Below are positions 44,779 to 58,212 of a stretch of 64,000 nucleotides of DNA, one piece after another. The position numbers and the translations under genes are program-made. Positions within the stretch are counted from its first letter, which is position 1. Every line of letters begins with the position of its first letter. The stretch spans positions 77,699,834 through 77,763,833 of the forward strand of contig NC_065538.1 in the NCBI RefSeq assembly GCF_932294415.1. Reading direction: 5' to 3'. The notes beneath the pieces were generated by a model. The model was given only the letters and a program-made list of their open reading frames with translations. It was not told the DNA's origin and made no database searches. Source of the DNA: Quercus robur. Lineage: Eukaryota > Streptophyta > Magnoliopsida > Fagales > Fagaceae.

Positions 44779-46050
44779 ACAAAAACACTATAAAAGACCG
44801 CGTTTTCACTATAGAAGAAAGAAAGAGCAAAATCAGTTTGGCCAATGCTTGCGTCACAGTTCCATTCAGTCTCCACCCGTCTACCCCTTTATGCCCTTTT
44901 CGTTGTCAGTCTTTTTTTTTTTTTTTTTAATCTAGGGTGAGAAACGAACACAAACTAGAGATTTTAATGCAATACCACAACTCCACTTAAAAGTTATAAT
45001 AACTTTTAAAGGAGGGTAGAGAAATTATACTACACACAACACATTCTCTTAAGTAACATGAGACAATTAGTTGTCAGAGTTAAATGTACGCATCTCTTTG
45101 AGACCGTTTAATATATAGTTCCATTTCAATTTATTTGATTTGACCCTTATCACTTTTTTAAGATTTATTTTAAATTTTTTTTTTTAATTATGACTAGTTA
45201 GGGCATCACGTGCAAGGCACATGCTTGCCGTAGAAAAAAAGTACTGTAGTAATTAAGGTCAATTCAAGATTTTATTTGTATTACAAAATAAAGATATGAA
45301 TCATTTGATTTTTAAAGTATATAGAGATTTACATTATTTAAGAGAGACATTAATTTTAAAAATTTTGATAATTATGTCGTAAAAAGTTAATTTCATTCAT
45401 TTAAGAATTTTGATCAATCACAAAGTTAGGGTAGCTATTTAACATATAAATATTTATTTTACTATAATAATTTTTTAGTACCTACTTGCTAAAGACAATA
45501 TATCTATTCTCTAAAAACTTCTAAGAATGATAACAAATATCATCATCTTCCAACAATAAACAACTAAGTTTTGCTAAGAAATTTAAAATAAAAAATAAAT
45601 AAAAAAAGATAACAAAAGACTTGTGTCATCAAATATTATCATTCTAACTTTCTAAAAAAATTTATCATTTAAAACTCAAAATACGTAAAGAAAATTTTTA
45701 GGATGTTAAAATTTAGCAAGAGTAATTTAGACATTATACAATAAAATATTTTAAGAATCATAAGATTTCATTAGGCTTTAACTGAGAGAATAACAATATG
45801 ACAAATTTGCTCTTTTTCAAAATATTAAGGGAAAAATTGCTTGATTTTAAAGTTTAAGGAAGAATTGTAAACTACCCCAAACATAACGGATAAAAAAAAA
45901 AAATTTCCTAAGTTTTTGTTTTTGTTTTTGTGTGCAAAACTATGTGTTTTTACTTAAAATAGTGTGTAAAGAGAAAAAATATACAAAAACTCAACCCAAG
46001 AAAATTGTATGTGAAATAATGAATTTTGGCTCAACAAAGTTGATTAAACC
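44779..46050. other. Intergenic DNA between the LINE and the AT-rich repeats
   Basis: The first 110 bp continue the paralogous 3' flank (for example 'cagtttggccaatgctt' near 44834 and 60466). The remainder is AT-rich with no supported gene. Confidence 0.55.
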
Positions 46051-46533
46051 AAAAAAAAATTTCTAAAAATGCCACAGAATGACACAACATTTTCACAGTA
46101 CCTTTATAATTTTGTTATATTTTATTTTAACTTGTAAAGAATTGACAACTTAGCAGTTTTGAAAATATTGTGACAACATCAAGATATCTTAACATTTTTC
46201 ACATAAAAAAATGTTATGTCCATGACATTTTCACAACAAATCATAAGTAGTAGGTTACTACAAGTTGTTATTGATGGGCAAAAAAGTAGTTTCATTGATA
46301 AGTTTAAATTAGATATAATAACAATTTACCATATTTGATTTGTTATGAAAGTGTTGTGAAAATTATTGTGGACAAACCAAAAATAATATAGCAAATATAC
46401 TACAACTTTAAGCATTCACAAAAAAAAAAAAAAAAAAGGGCTAGCAAAACGGTGAAAGTTAAACAAACCAAAACTATGGTAGCAAAATTACTATAACTTT
46501 TCACATTCGCTCTTTATATATATATATATATAT

Positions 46534-46692
46534 ACACACACACATTGCACTTACAATGTAAATTTATATTATAAACACATAAAAATTGGTAAATGTTGTA
46601 CACATTTGCAAAATTTGTACAATTTTTTTTGCAAATGTATATAATATTTGCTACTTTTTGTGTGTATGCAATGTAAGTTTACATTACAAGTA
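46534..46692. repeat. Foldback MITE-like inverted repeat
   Basis: The left arm (about 46545-46620) and right arm (about 46620-46692) are inverted copies: CTTACAATGTAAATTTATA faces TACATTCAAATGTAATGTT-type DNA, and both arms contain ACATTTGCAAA / TTTGCAAATGT. It would form a long imperfect hairpin. It is preceded by short TA and CA runs at 46515-46544. Confidence 0.6.
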
Positions 46693-46855
46693 AAAAGTAA
46701 ACATATAAAGATCATTTAAAAGAAAAAAAAAAACAAGTTCAAACCAAGTCGGTGAACTTGAAGGGAAAAAAAGGAGGAAAAAGGCAAGTCATTAAACCGA
46801 AAATACTGTTCATAACACTATTCATGAGCCTATTTGCTCTTTTTATATATAGAAG

Positions 46856-46895
<40 letters not shown>
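46856..46895. repeat. Poly-A tract, about 40 bp
   Basis: A homopolymer A run inside the AT-rich repeat block. Confidence 0.9.
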
Positions 46896-46896
<1 letters not shown>

Positions 46897-46909
46897 CAAT
46901 GAACAATAC

Positions 46910-47565
46910 ATATTGAACAAACCAAAAGTACAGTAGCTTTTACACATTCACCCAACAAGTGTCACAACATTTTTACAAAACATTTATTTTCAATTGTGGT
47001 TGGTCACAGTTTCGTATTTTATTATTTTATTTTGACTTATAAGAAATTGACACCTCAATAATTGTAAAAATATTGTAAAATTTATTGTGTCAGTATAACA
47101 ATATATATGCAGGTTCTTATAAATATTTAAAAGAAAAAAAAAAGTACAAACGGAAGACTGGGAAAAAAAATGTTGTAGCTACTATAGCTACAGTGCCACT
47201 TGAACAAACCAAAGTGGCACTGTAGCAACTATTCAAAACTTGGGGGAAAAAAATAGCTCACTACACCAAAAGGGGCACTGTAGAGGCATTGCCTCTTTTT
47301 ATATAGTTAGTAGAAAAAAAGAGCACAAATTGATGACTAAAAAAAAAAGTATGTATTGAACAAACCAAAAATATGGTATCTTTTACATATTCACCTGACA
47401 AATGTCACAACATTTTCACAAAACATTTATTTTCAATTGTGATTGGTCACAGTTTCATATTTTATTATTTTATTTTGACTTATAAAAAATTGACATCTCA
47501 ATAATTGTGAAAATATTGTGAAATTTGTTATGTCTGTATAACAATATATATAAAAGGAAAAAAAA
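46910..47565. repeat. Direct repeat pair, unit about 435 bp
   Basis: About 46910-47115 and about 47355-47560 are copies of one another, sharing 'gaacaaacca', 'tttattttcaattgtg' and 'taacaatatata' in the same order. A more diverged third copy may lie near 46070-46180. Between them, GTGGCACTGTAGC and its inverse (47190-47225) form a hairpin. No coding potential. Confidence 0.7.
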
Positions 47566-48490
47566 AATGTAGCTACAGTGCCACTTGGTACTGAGCTATT
47601 GTTCAAAACTTAAAAATAAATAAATAAATAAAATAAAAACTAATTTCTTGCCTTCATATCTATCTATTAACTATATAAAAAGAGGAAATGCTTCTACAAT
47701 GCCATTTTGGTTTATTGAGCCACTTTTGTTTTTTTTTCTTTTTTTTTTGGGAATGGCAAGAAATGAATTTTTAGCTTGAAACTGCTACTATATTGAAAAT
47801 TTACCAAAAAACTTAGGTGGGTATATAAAGTAATACAAACACCAATAGTTAAAATAGGCCAAATTCCATAACTATACCCTATAAGTTTGGATTAATTGTC
47901 ATTTTTGTTTATACAATTTAATTTTTGTCATTTTAATACTTAACGTTTAACATTTCTATCAAGATCGTTCTTCCGTCCATTGTCATCAACATAATTGCGG
48001 TTTGGTCCAAGACAATAACATAGTATCACATATATGAATAGTTAAACCAAAGTATAAACTTGACATTAGAAACCAATTGAGATGGGGTTCTTTTAATAAT
48101 TGGATCCAATTAATAAATTTCTTTAAAACATTTGTTAATAGACTTTTTAAAGAAAATTTTGAATTCATTTTTATAGAAAATATTATCGGTCAAGCAATGA
48201 ACAACATTCTTCTTCAAACTAGTTTGAAGATAAACTCTTCAAAATTTTGATATATCTTTATATTGAGTGTGAATTTTCAAAATCTAACCGTTAAATTGCA
48301 TAATCTTATTATATCCTTTATACCTTTAATATAAAATTTTGTATAAAAAATAAATTTATTAAATGAATAGGAAATAATACTCAATTTGAACAAAATTTAA
48401 TATACATATTAAGAGCATAAAAAATAATAAAAATCAACTATTAAATTTTTAAAATTTACCAAAACAATATATATATATTTTTACAGTAAA
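47566..48490. other. Intergenic AT-rich DNA upstream of CRK-C
   Basis: No gene is supported. About 48215-48460 resembles the dispersed repeat also seen at 39843-40480 and 49850-50205. Confidence 0.5.
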
Positions 48491-48632
48491 TTTGAAAAGT
48501 CAAGCCACAACACGATGCCGTTTAGACTTGTTGACTTGCGTGGAGCAAGAGAAAATACACCAGGTTATGGGTGTACGTTTCTCTTCTCTCTCAGCTGGTG
48601 GTGGGTTCCACCAACCTGTGAGAGGGAGGAAA

Positions 48633-48638
48633 TATAAA
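48633..48638 (+). promoter_or_regulatory. Possible TATA box of CRK-C
   Basis: TATAAA lies about 180 bases before the ATG at 48818, giving a plausible 5' leader of about 150 nt. This rests on position only. Confidence 0.35.
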
Positions 48639-48817
48639 CCTGTAGGTGGATATACTTCCTCGTGGAGCAGAGTTCTCCTCCTAAAAGGCAGATCTGTACA
48701 TCCTCACTGCTCATCATACCTACCCCCTAAGCATCTGAATCCCAAAACATATATGCAATAAAAACACCACATAAACTCTTCACATAACTGCGTAGAGGAA
48801 GAGTTTGATTCATCAAA

Positions 48818-51800
48818 ATGAATTCCTTCTTCAATCCCTTCTCTCTTCCCATCTTGTTCCTTTCCATTCTTACCTTCCTCAGCCTTACCGCTCATGCTGC
48901 TGACCCTGTTCATCTCTACACCGTATGTGAAAACACCACTTTCAGCGCCGATAATAGCATCTACCAATCCAATCTAAACTCCCTCCTTTCTTCTTTCTCC
49001 TCCAACGCCAATGTTGATTTCTACGCCACCACTAAGGGCGGAAACACCTCCGACCCTGTCTATGGCCTCTCCAACTGTCGCGGTGATGTCACCCGTCAAC
49101 TCTGCCGAGAATGCGTGGAAGCAGCGGTGAAAGAGCTAACCAGCAAGTGTTCAAGACAAAAAGTCGCTGTGACATGGTACGATGAGTGCATTTTGCGCTA
49201 CTCCAACCGGTCTTTCTTAACCACCGTCGACGAAAGACCAAGGCTCGGTTTGTTAAACACCCAGAATGTGACAGATCAGGACAAGTTTAATCAGTTAGTG
49301 AACACGTCGATGATTGCGTTGCTGACTGACTTGGCAAGGGAAATCTCGGACGTTTCAACCGGTGCTAAGAAGTTTGGGACCAGGCAAGTGAATATATCTG
49401 CGTTTCAAACACTGTACAACCTTTTACAGTGCACACCGGACCTGTCCGGCGCCGATTGCTATAGTTGTCTTCTGGACGCTATAAATCTTGTTCCTTGGTG
49501 TTGTGGTGGAAAGCAAGGGGGCAGAATTGTTTTTCCCAGTTGCAATATTAGGTACGAATTGTACCCATTCTACCGGATGGCAGCAACGGCGCCCCAGCCT
49601 TCCCCTGGGCTTCAACCTCTACTTCCAGGGCTTCAACCTCCACCTCCGGATTCCGTCAGTAGACCAAAAGGTAAACTGCACGAGCACCCTGTTTTAGTTT
49701 ACTGCTTTTCATTCTTGATTAGACTTAGTCTCAGTGGCGGCGCCACCTTATGGCAAAAGTGGTCCCAGATCACCTGCCTGGAAAAAAAAATTATATATAA
49801 TAATTTAATATTTTATATTTATTTATCTTTAAATAATTTGGTAGGGGACAAGGTTTTTCTCCAAACTAATTTGGAGAGAAAACCTACAAACTCATCATAT
49901 ATTTTTATATTGAGTGTGAATTTTGAAAATCTAACTGTTAGATTGCATGTTCTTATTACATTCTTAATGCTTACAAAATTTCAAAAAGATCAAAGATCAA
50001 TTGCTATGTTATCAAATAAATGTTATAATTTCAAGTTTTTGTGATCTAAAGTTGTATATAAAAAATAAGTTAATTGATCAAATAGTAAATAACATCCAAT
50101 TTGAATAAAATTTGATACGTATGTTAATAACATAAGAAACATGAAATTCAACGATTAGATTTTCAAAATTCAGTTTCTTTCCAAACTAGTTTGGAGAGAA
50201 ACTTTATTCTTTTTTAGGACCTCTTAGATTTTTTTTATTCAAATAAAATAAAATTTTGGTCCATAGTTTGAACAATTTAACAATATATTAGGGTCATTCA
50301 AGCAAAAAAAAAAAATGAAAAAAAAAATTGAACTAAAATCTAGAAAAAAAAAATTATAATAAAACTATTATAGACTAGGCAATGACTTGATTCTTTCGAC
50401 TAAGCACACTGCCTAATACAACACAATTTTCAACTTTTTATTATTTTTTATTATAATGTTTTTTTTCCTCACAACATATATTACTTACTTCTCTTTTTTA
50501 ATTATTTTTTCTTATTTATTTTTAACCATATATGTCTTCTGTCTTCTCGATTTTTACACTTCAAACTTTTAAATTTTATCACATTTTCATCTATACTTTT
50601 ACATCTACGTTTTGCCTTCCTCCTTATTCGTAACTTCTGTGTCTTCTATCAGTACCAATGTGGCAGTGTTTCTTCTCAAGTTTTGAGTCTCAAATTTCTC
50701 AATACATTTTTTTTTTTAGCTGTACAGGTACCTTTGTTCATTTCATTTCTTTTTTTTTTCTTTTTTTTTGCCTTTTGAGGTATTTTGGTTAATAGAATGC
50801 AAATTTGTTTTGTTTTTAAAAACATTTTTTTTTTTTTAAGCACAAACTTCATGCCGGCTGAATCTTGAATTTCGGCTGGTATTTACCGAAACACCCGAAA
50901 TAGACCGAAATGACCCAAAATTTTTTCCAAAGTGGAATAGGGTGGGTTACTGTTCCAATTTGTTTGCCAGCACGATATTTTCCGGCTGTTACGGCCAGAA
51001 CGGAATGAAATTAATAACATTGAATCCAACCTAATTACCTAAAGGCTAAGAAGAAATAAGATTGTGTAATTTATGCTTCTTAAAGAACACCCTGAACAAA
51101 ATTCTTGGAGCCACCACTGCGTAGTCTGGATTCGATTACTTTTTGAGTAGTATGTGAAATTGTGTAAATCAGTTTATGTGCAACATGTTTAATCCATTAC
51201 TTTTTTTTTTCTTTTTTTCTTTTTTTTGGGTTTTTGCGTAGCATGTTTAATCAGTTCAATCCATTAGTTAATGATTAATTATTGTTACACATTTGCATGT
51301 TCCTCACATTATGATTTGGTACACGACACAATTTTACAATGTTAGGGTTGTTTGGTAGGTAAGTTAAAATAAAAGTTTTTAATATTTAAACACTGAAAAT
51401 TGTGAGTCTGAATTTTTTTTTTTTTTTTTTTTGTGCATTTGATAAGAGTATTTAATCAAGGGTGTTTGAGCTACCATTTTCAATTTATTGTGTTTAAACA
51501 CTGTATTTGAAGGGAAATTATTCTATACTCTCGGAGTACCATAAATACGTACTCCCTTCTCTCATATAAATGATGAGTCCCCACTAACTAAATTCATTAT
51601 AAGACCTACTATTTATATGAGAGAAAAAACTACACATTTATGATACTTCGAAAATTCCTAATAATTTTCCGAATTTGAAACAGCTCAGAGCAGATTTCCA
51701 TTTTGAGTAACAATGTTGGATAGCATTGTTATAAATATATTAAAATTCGTTGGATCCACTTATACGAACGGCACACAGACAACCTTTTTTTTCTCTCTCC

Positions 51801-51863
51801 TAATGTTTGACTTTTCTTTCTTTTTTTGTTTTCTTATCTCTTTTGCCCGGACCACTTGTGGTC

Positions 51864-51905
<42 letters not shown>

Positions 51906-54900
51906 TTTTGGTGTTTGTCGTTTTGCTGGTCTTCTTCTTTCAAATAAAACAAAAGCCCTTTTGAATTTAACCCCACCAACAAAACAAAATCCATAGAATT
52001 TGTCAAACCCAAAAAACAAAACCAATTTGAATTTAACCCCCACCCACAAAACACAACCCAAATCAAACCTTTAGGAAAAAAAAAAAAAAACAAAAAAAAA
52101 AAAAACAAAAAAAACAAAAGAAAGAGAAGCAAAGATACTGGGACCTGGGGTTGAGAGGGCGGAAGAGCATTGAGAGAGATGAAAAGAAGGAAAATCTTTA
52201 GGTTATTTGCCAAGAGAAAATAAAGAGAGAGTGAATAGGAAAATAGTATTAAATGTATTGTTATTTGAAATATTTTATTAAACACATTTTTTACATTACG
52301 AGTACTTCAAACATGTATTATACAACACTTTTTAAATCACAAATTTTACATTATTTTGAACAACAGTACTTGAACACTGTTATCAAACAAACCCTTAACT
52401 AACTATTGTGGTATTGTTTGCTTTGTATATGCTGTGTGTCACTTTCACCTTTCTTCGTTGATATTAATTATTTTTATTTTATTAAATGTGTTTTTTTATG
52501 GGATATTAAGTGATATTATGTTTTGGGCTTTCATTGATTTTTCCTATTCTCTTTTATTTTTTGCTATTGATATGGGTGTGCATTTAATAATTCAATCCAT
52601 TAACTCGACAAAAACCAATGCATTATTAAAAATTTTAAAATAGTTTTTTGCCTTGTAAAAAAAGGAGAAAAAAACATTTGTGATACTAAGTTGACCCGTC
52701 CCTAAAAAAACAGGTGTGGATCATAGATTTTGTAATCAGTTTATGATGATCTGTTTCTAACCCGAACATAATTGCTTTGATCATGTTAGAAATACTGAAT
52801 GCAATAATATTGTATTTCATAGTAAAAGAATATACATGAGTGTCTTTATATAGGAGGCATATGTGTGCAGTATAAGTAAGAGTGTAATACAAGAATGTGT
52901 ACTATACAAGTAATTTAGTTGGGCCTAAGGCCCACAACACTATATACGTTAACAGCCCCCTTCAAACTCAAGGTGAATGTGAGACCAGCTTGAGGTTGTC
53001 AACCAAATCACGAAGGCGTCCCTTAGGATGTGACTTGGTGAATATATCTACAAGTTGATCTTTGGAGAAGACTGAGAAAAGCTTGAGAGCACCATGGACA
53101 AGATAATAATGGATAAAATGACAATTAATCTCAATGTGTTTAGTCCATTCATGGAAGACATCATTGTGAGCAATATGAATGGCATTCTGGTTGTCACAAT
53201 AAAGATGAGTAGTAGAGAATGTGGACACGCCTAAGTCCTTAAGAAGCCATCGTAGCCAAAGGAGCTCAGATGTGGTGTCTGCAAGGGCACGATATTTTGC
53301 TTCAATATTGGAGCGGGCTACAGAGGTTTGTTTCTTACTTCATCAAGAAATCAAAGAAGAACCAAGGAGAAAGCAATAACCAGTGGTGGACTTGCGATCA
53401 GTGGGATCTCCTGCCCAATCAGTATAAGAGAATGCACGGAGTATAAGAGGAGATTGAGCTGAGTAGAAAAGACCATGAAAGAGACCTTTACTCTAGTTGC
53501 TCGTATCTCATCTGTTCGTACTCTCTTAGTTGTTGCCTCTGCTAGTAAATGAGATATTTTTCAAATAGATGTTAAAAATGCCTTCCTTAATGGGGATTTG
53601 AGTAAAGAAGTTTATATGCAATCTTTTCTTGGTCTCTCTATTGAATCAATTAAGGTTTGTCGCCTTTGACGTGCACTTTATGGCCATAAATAAGATCCAC
53701 GAGCTTGATTTGCCAAGTTTAGCTCTACCATCTTTCGCTTAGGTTGCACTGCCAGTCCTTATAATTCTACCTTATTTCTTCGTCGTACTGATAAAGGCAC
53801 CATTTTGCTTCTCTTATATGTGGATGATATGATCATAACTAGTGATGACCTCAGTGGCATTCAAGAACTCAAGGACTTTCTCAGTCAGCATTTTGATATG
53901 AAAGATCTTGGATATCTCAGTTATTTCTTGGGTCTTAAAATCACTCATTCCACAGATGGTCTTTATATTACTCAAGTCAAGTATGCTTTTGATTTTTTGT
54001 TTCGAGCTGGACTCACTGACAGTAAGACTGTTGACATTCTAGTTGAACTTAATACGCATTTCACACCCTTGGGGGGGGGGGGGGGGGAAACCATTGTCTA
54101 ATCTCTTTCTTTATAGACGATTGATTGGCAGCCTAGTTTATCTCATAGTTACTTGTCTAAACATTTCCTATGCTGTTCATTAGATGAGCCAGTATTTATT
54201 TGCTCTGATACCATGTTAGAAATGCTGAATGCAATAGTATTGTATTTCATAGTGAAAGAATATACATGAGTGTCTTTATATAAGAAGCATATGTGTGCAG
54301 TACAAGTAAGAGTGTAGTACAAGAATGTGTGTTATACAAGTAATCTAGTTGGGCCTAAAACCCATAACACTATATACGTTAACAGATCCTACTTATGGTA
54401 CTTCAATTTTCATGGCTTACTTTATAAATCTTTCTTTGAGTTTAATTGTTTGATGAACAAGAGATATTGTAGGACCGTGAGCTGTGTCATTTTATCTCAA
54501 AACCAATTAGTGATAAGAAAGACGCACTCAAATCTTTTATAGTATTTAACATCACATATTGCGGGCTTATTTTTAGAGTGGTTGTAGAGAGTCGAATTGT
54601 AGTCCGCCAACATATATAATTTTATCAAAACTCACTGTACATAACGTAGGCCACAAAAGACATATGTACAACCCAAAACTCAAAATTAAAAAAGGAAAAT
54701 ACTTATTCCACACAAATTGTTTAACACGGTTTTACATATAGCTCAAAAAACAATTGAAACCATGACTTGAAATCACGACTTCCAACTTGGAAATCATTTG
54801 AGTTATTTTTTGGGTTGTGTGTATTAATGATTTCCAAATGAAATCGTGATTTTGGATTATTCTATTCACCTTTCTAAAGAGTTAAATTTGCTTGCTATAG

Positions 54901-57900
54901 TGATGGCAATTGGGATAGAGATATGGAAGATAAAAAGATTACTATTGGTTTTGTATTCTACAAGGGTGATATTGTTTTTACATGGACTATTAAGAAGCAA
55001 CCAATTATGACACTTTGCACTTGGGAAGCTAAATACATTTATGCTACTTCTAGTGTTTGTCATTTGATTTGCATTAGAAGTTTATTAAAGGAGTTGCATA
55101 TACCGCAAGCAAAATCTACAAAGATATTTGTGGACAACAAGTCAACACTACTTCATGCATAAAATCCATTCTTTCATGATTGAATCACTCACAATGATTC
55201 AAGACAACATAATACAAGAAAGGAACTTCAACTTGAGATCATGAAGTAATATGATCAGGTTGTAGATATAATGATGTAGGACAAAATATTCAAATTAATT
55301 TCTGTAATTTTTATCTTAGGTATTTTTATGTAATTTTTGTTATTTTAGGTTTAGGTTATTTATTTCCTTATTTTAGGTGTTTTTAATGTTGTTTAGTCAA
55401 ATTAGGGTTTTATATGCTTTCTTAGCTGCCTTAAGGTTTCCTAGCCGCCTTAGGGTTTCTAGCCACCCTAGGTTTTTTTTTTTTTTTTTACTATTTAAAC
55501 ACATTGTAGCCTCCAAAGGTAATTTAGTTTTCAGACTATTATCAATAAACATAAACTTTTTGTCAATTTTCTTCTCTAGTGGATTCCGGTTTTATCACCT
55601 TATGGATTTAAGGAACCCATTGTGGATTCGAGGTTTACTACCCAGAAACTAATAGTTTAGTTTCTGTCCATCAAAGAGAGCATCATGTGTACTTTCTTCA
55701 GGCTTCCGTGACATCATATAATCACCAAACCAATCAAGTTTGATATATTTTACGAGCTACAAGCCTTACTAATTTGACTAGAAAAACAAGTTTAATGGGG
55801 GACATTAGATGTTAAACTTGTTTAATTTTTTTTTCATTTTTTATTATGATTTTTTTGTATATTAATTAATATTTGAATGAATGCATATGAAAGACTTTCT
55901 TGAAGTTATGTGGAAAATTATGAATGTGGGAGTTTATGAAGTAAATACATCTTGGAGATTTTTGATGTTATGCAATAAATAATGAAGGTTAAGAGAGTGC
56001 ATGGAGGCTATATAAAGCCATTCCTTCATCAATTTGTATGCAACAATGAAAGAATTTAAATAAAAGACATGAAGTGTTATCTACCTCTTTCCTCTTCGTT
56101 CTCTTTCACTTTGTGTGCTTTGTGAGTGCGGGTCTCTTTAGTTGAGTAGTGTGTGAGGCTCACTAACTTTGACAAATATTACAATTAGAAGTGAGTGGGG
56201 TGAGGTGGGATGGGATGGGGTGGGGTGGGGTGGGTAAAAACCAGAGTTTAAGTCTCTAGGAAGGAACTTTATATACATATACATATAAATTATGCTAGAA
56301 TTTCTATCTTGTATAAAAAAAGAAAAAGAAAAAGAAAAAGTGAGTAACTAATCTAAGACTCAAGTATACCAGCCAAGCCAATATGTTCTAATGGTACTTT
56401 CAACCTCATCTATACTGATCAGACGTAATTATTTTATTAGGCAGCACTTTTTGTAACTGACTATTACGGTATTACCTGTTGTCAATATAACATGATATTG
56501 TTTTTGCAGGAAAAGGAAAAATCTCACCAGTAATTATTATCGCCATTGTTGTTACAATTGCTGCCTCTGTGGTGCTAGTCATTCTGGCCTACTGTTTCCT
56601 CCGGAGGAGAGCGAGAAAGAAGTCTGATGCTATAAATGAAGAGAGTCCCAAGCAATCTGATGGTTTGCTTAATTATCATGGTATGCTCATGCAAGTGCTT
56701 TTGTGTTCATAAGATCATAACACAATCTCCTCATTTTCAAAATTATACGTGAAGAAATCCTTTCATTATGTTTGTGATAATTTGTCTGAAAATGATAAAG
56801 AATATATTGATTATCTAAAAACTCTCACCTCATCATATCTGCAAACATTGATCTCTGTAATGTTATCTCTCTTATGTTTGTTTATTTTTGGATGTTTAGC
56901 TGCAAGTGAAATATCAGCTGATTTAGCTGTAGAATCCTTGCAATTTGATTTTGTGACAATTGAAGCCGCCACAAACAAATTCTCAGATGACAACAAGATT
57001 GGCGAAGGTGGATTTGGAAAAGTTTACAAGGTATAGGTAATCGAAACTCATTTCTTGCATTTTTTTTTTTTTTTATAACTCAAAATAAGCATACATAGAA
57101 AATTTACTGCATATAAATATACATTTTTTTTTTTATAGAAAAATTTAAAGTCTTTTGAAGTGGTGATTTTACAAATTATACGAAGTAAACTATTCTAGAG
57201 CCAGTCTAAGCGTTGGACACATCCTCAATATTAATCTCACCATTTCCTTACTGAAAATATACTTTAAACACCTAAGTAATTAACAATGCAAGAATAATGA
57301 ATTTAAACAATTAATCATGCACACAATATTGACAAATAATAAAAATGCTGAAGTGAAACCTTTCAAATGAAAAACCACTACTAGAAAAAAATCAATCCTG
57401 TCAAAAATCACTATTAGAGGAACTATTACATAGCTAGCAACTTACAAAATCTTTGCCTTGTCTAGACCTATGCAACCTTTGCAAACTCCTAGTTTGCCTT
57501 CCTACCATGATAGTCCCACACCGACTAACAACATGGTCCTAAATTTGTCTGTTTGGAGGTTATTTCATTCAGGGTATGCTACTTGACGGGAAGGAAGTAG
57601 CAGTTAAAAGGTTCTCATCAAAGTCATTGCAAGGCTTAGAGGAATTCAAAAATGAGATCATACTTATTGCAAAACTTCAGCACAGAAATCTTGTGAGGTT
57701 ATTGGGATTTGGCATAGAGGGAGAGGAAAAGCTGCTTGTATACGAGTTCATGCCCAACAAAAGCCTTGATATTTTTATTTTTGGTTTGTTTCTTCCTACC
57801 TTCTGTTTCATAAGCTTGATATTATTTTGGATTGCTTGTAAATTTATACAATTCACACTTATGCATGATGTCATTACTTAACATTAATATTAAATTTCAG

Positions 57901-58179
57901 ATTCAAAAAGGCGCCCATTACTTGATTGGAAGACTTGCTATAACATTATTAGCGGGATTGCTAGAGGACTTCTATATCTTCATGAGGACTCCCGCCTTAA
58001 AATCATTCATAGGGACTTGAAGCCTAGCAATGTGTTGTTGGACCATGACATGGTTGCCAAAATATCAGATTTTGGAATGGCGAGGATCTTTTATGAAAAA
58101 CAAAATATAGCAAACACCAAAAGAATTGTTGGAACATAGTAAGCCACTTCTTCCTATATCTTTCTCTTCTTTTTTTGTT

Positions 58180-58212
<33 letters not shown>

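Larger units (their letters stand above)
52786..54384 (-). mobile_element. Rearranged Ty1/Copia retrotransposon with both LTRs
   Basis: Two direct copies of an LTR of about 170 bp, TGTTAGAAATRCTGAATGC ... ACGTTAACA, lie at 52786-52952 and 54214-54384. On the minus strand the LTR at the higher coordinates is followed immediately by TGGTATCAGAGC (54213-54202), the initiator-tRNA-Met primer-binding site. The other LTR is preceded by a purine tract TTTGAAGGGGGC. The element therefore reads on the minus strand. Flanking bases GATCA and GATCC match at 4 of 5 positions. The interior is only about 1.26 kb, so most of gag-pol is deleted. It lies in CRK-C intron 1, antisense to the gene. Confidence 0.85.

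Noticed and set aside
49671-50044. Open frame continuing from CRK-C exon 1 to 50044 as a 408-aa protein
   Set aside because: The frame crosses the conserved exon 1 donor (CCAAAAG|GTAAAC at 49670) into AT-rich intron. The homologous genes splice at this point and exon 2 is found at 56510.
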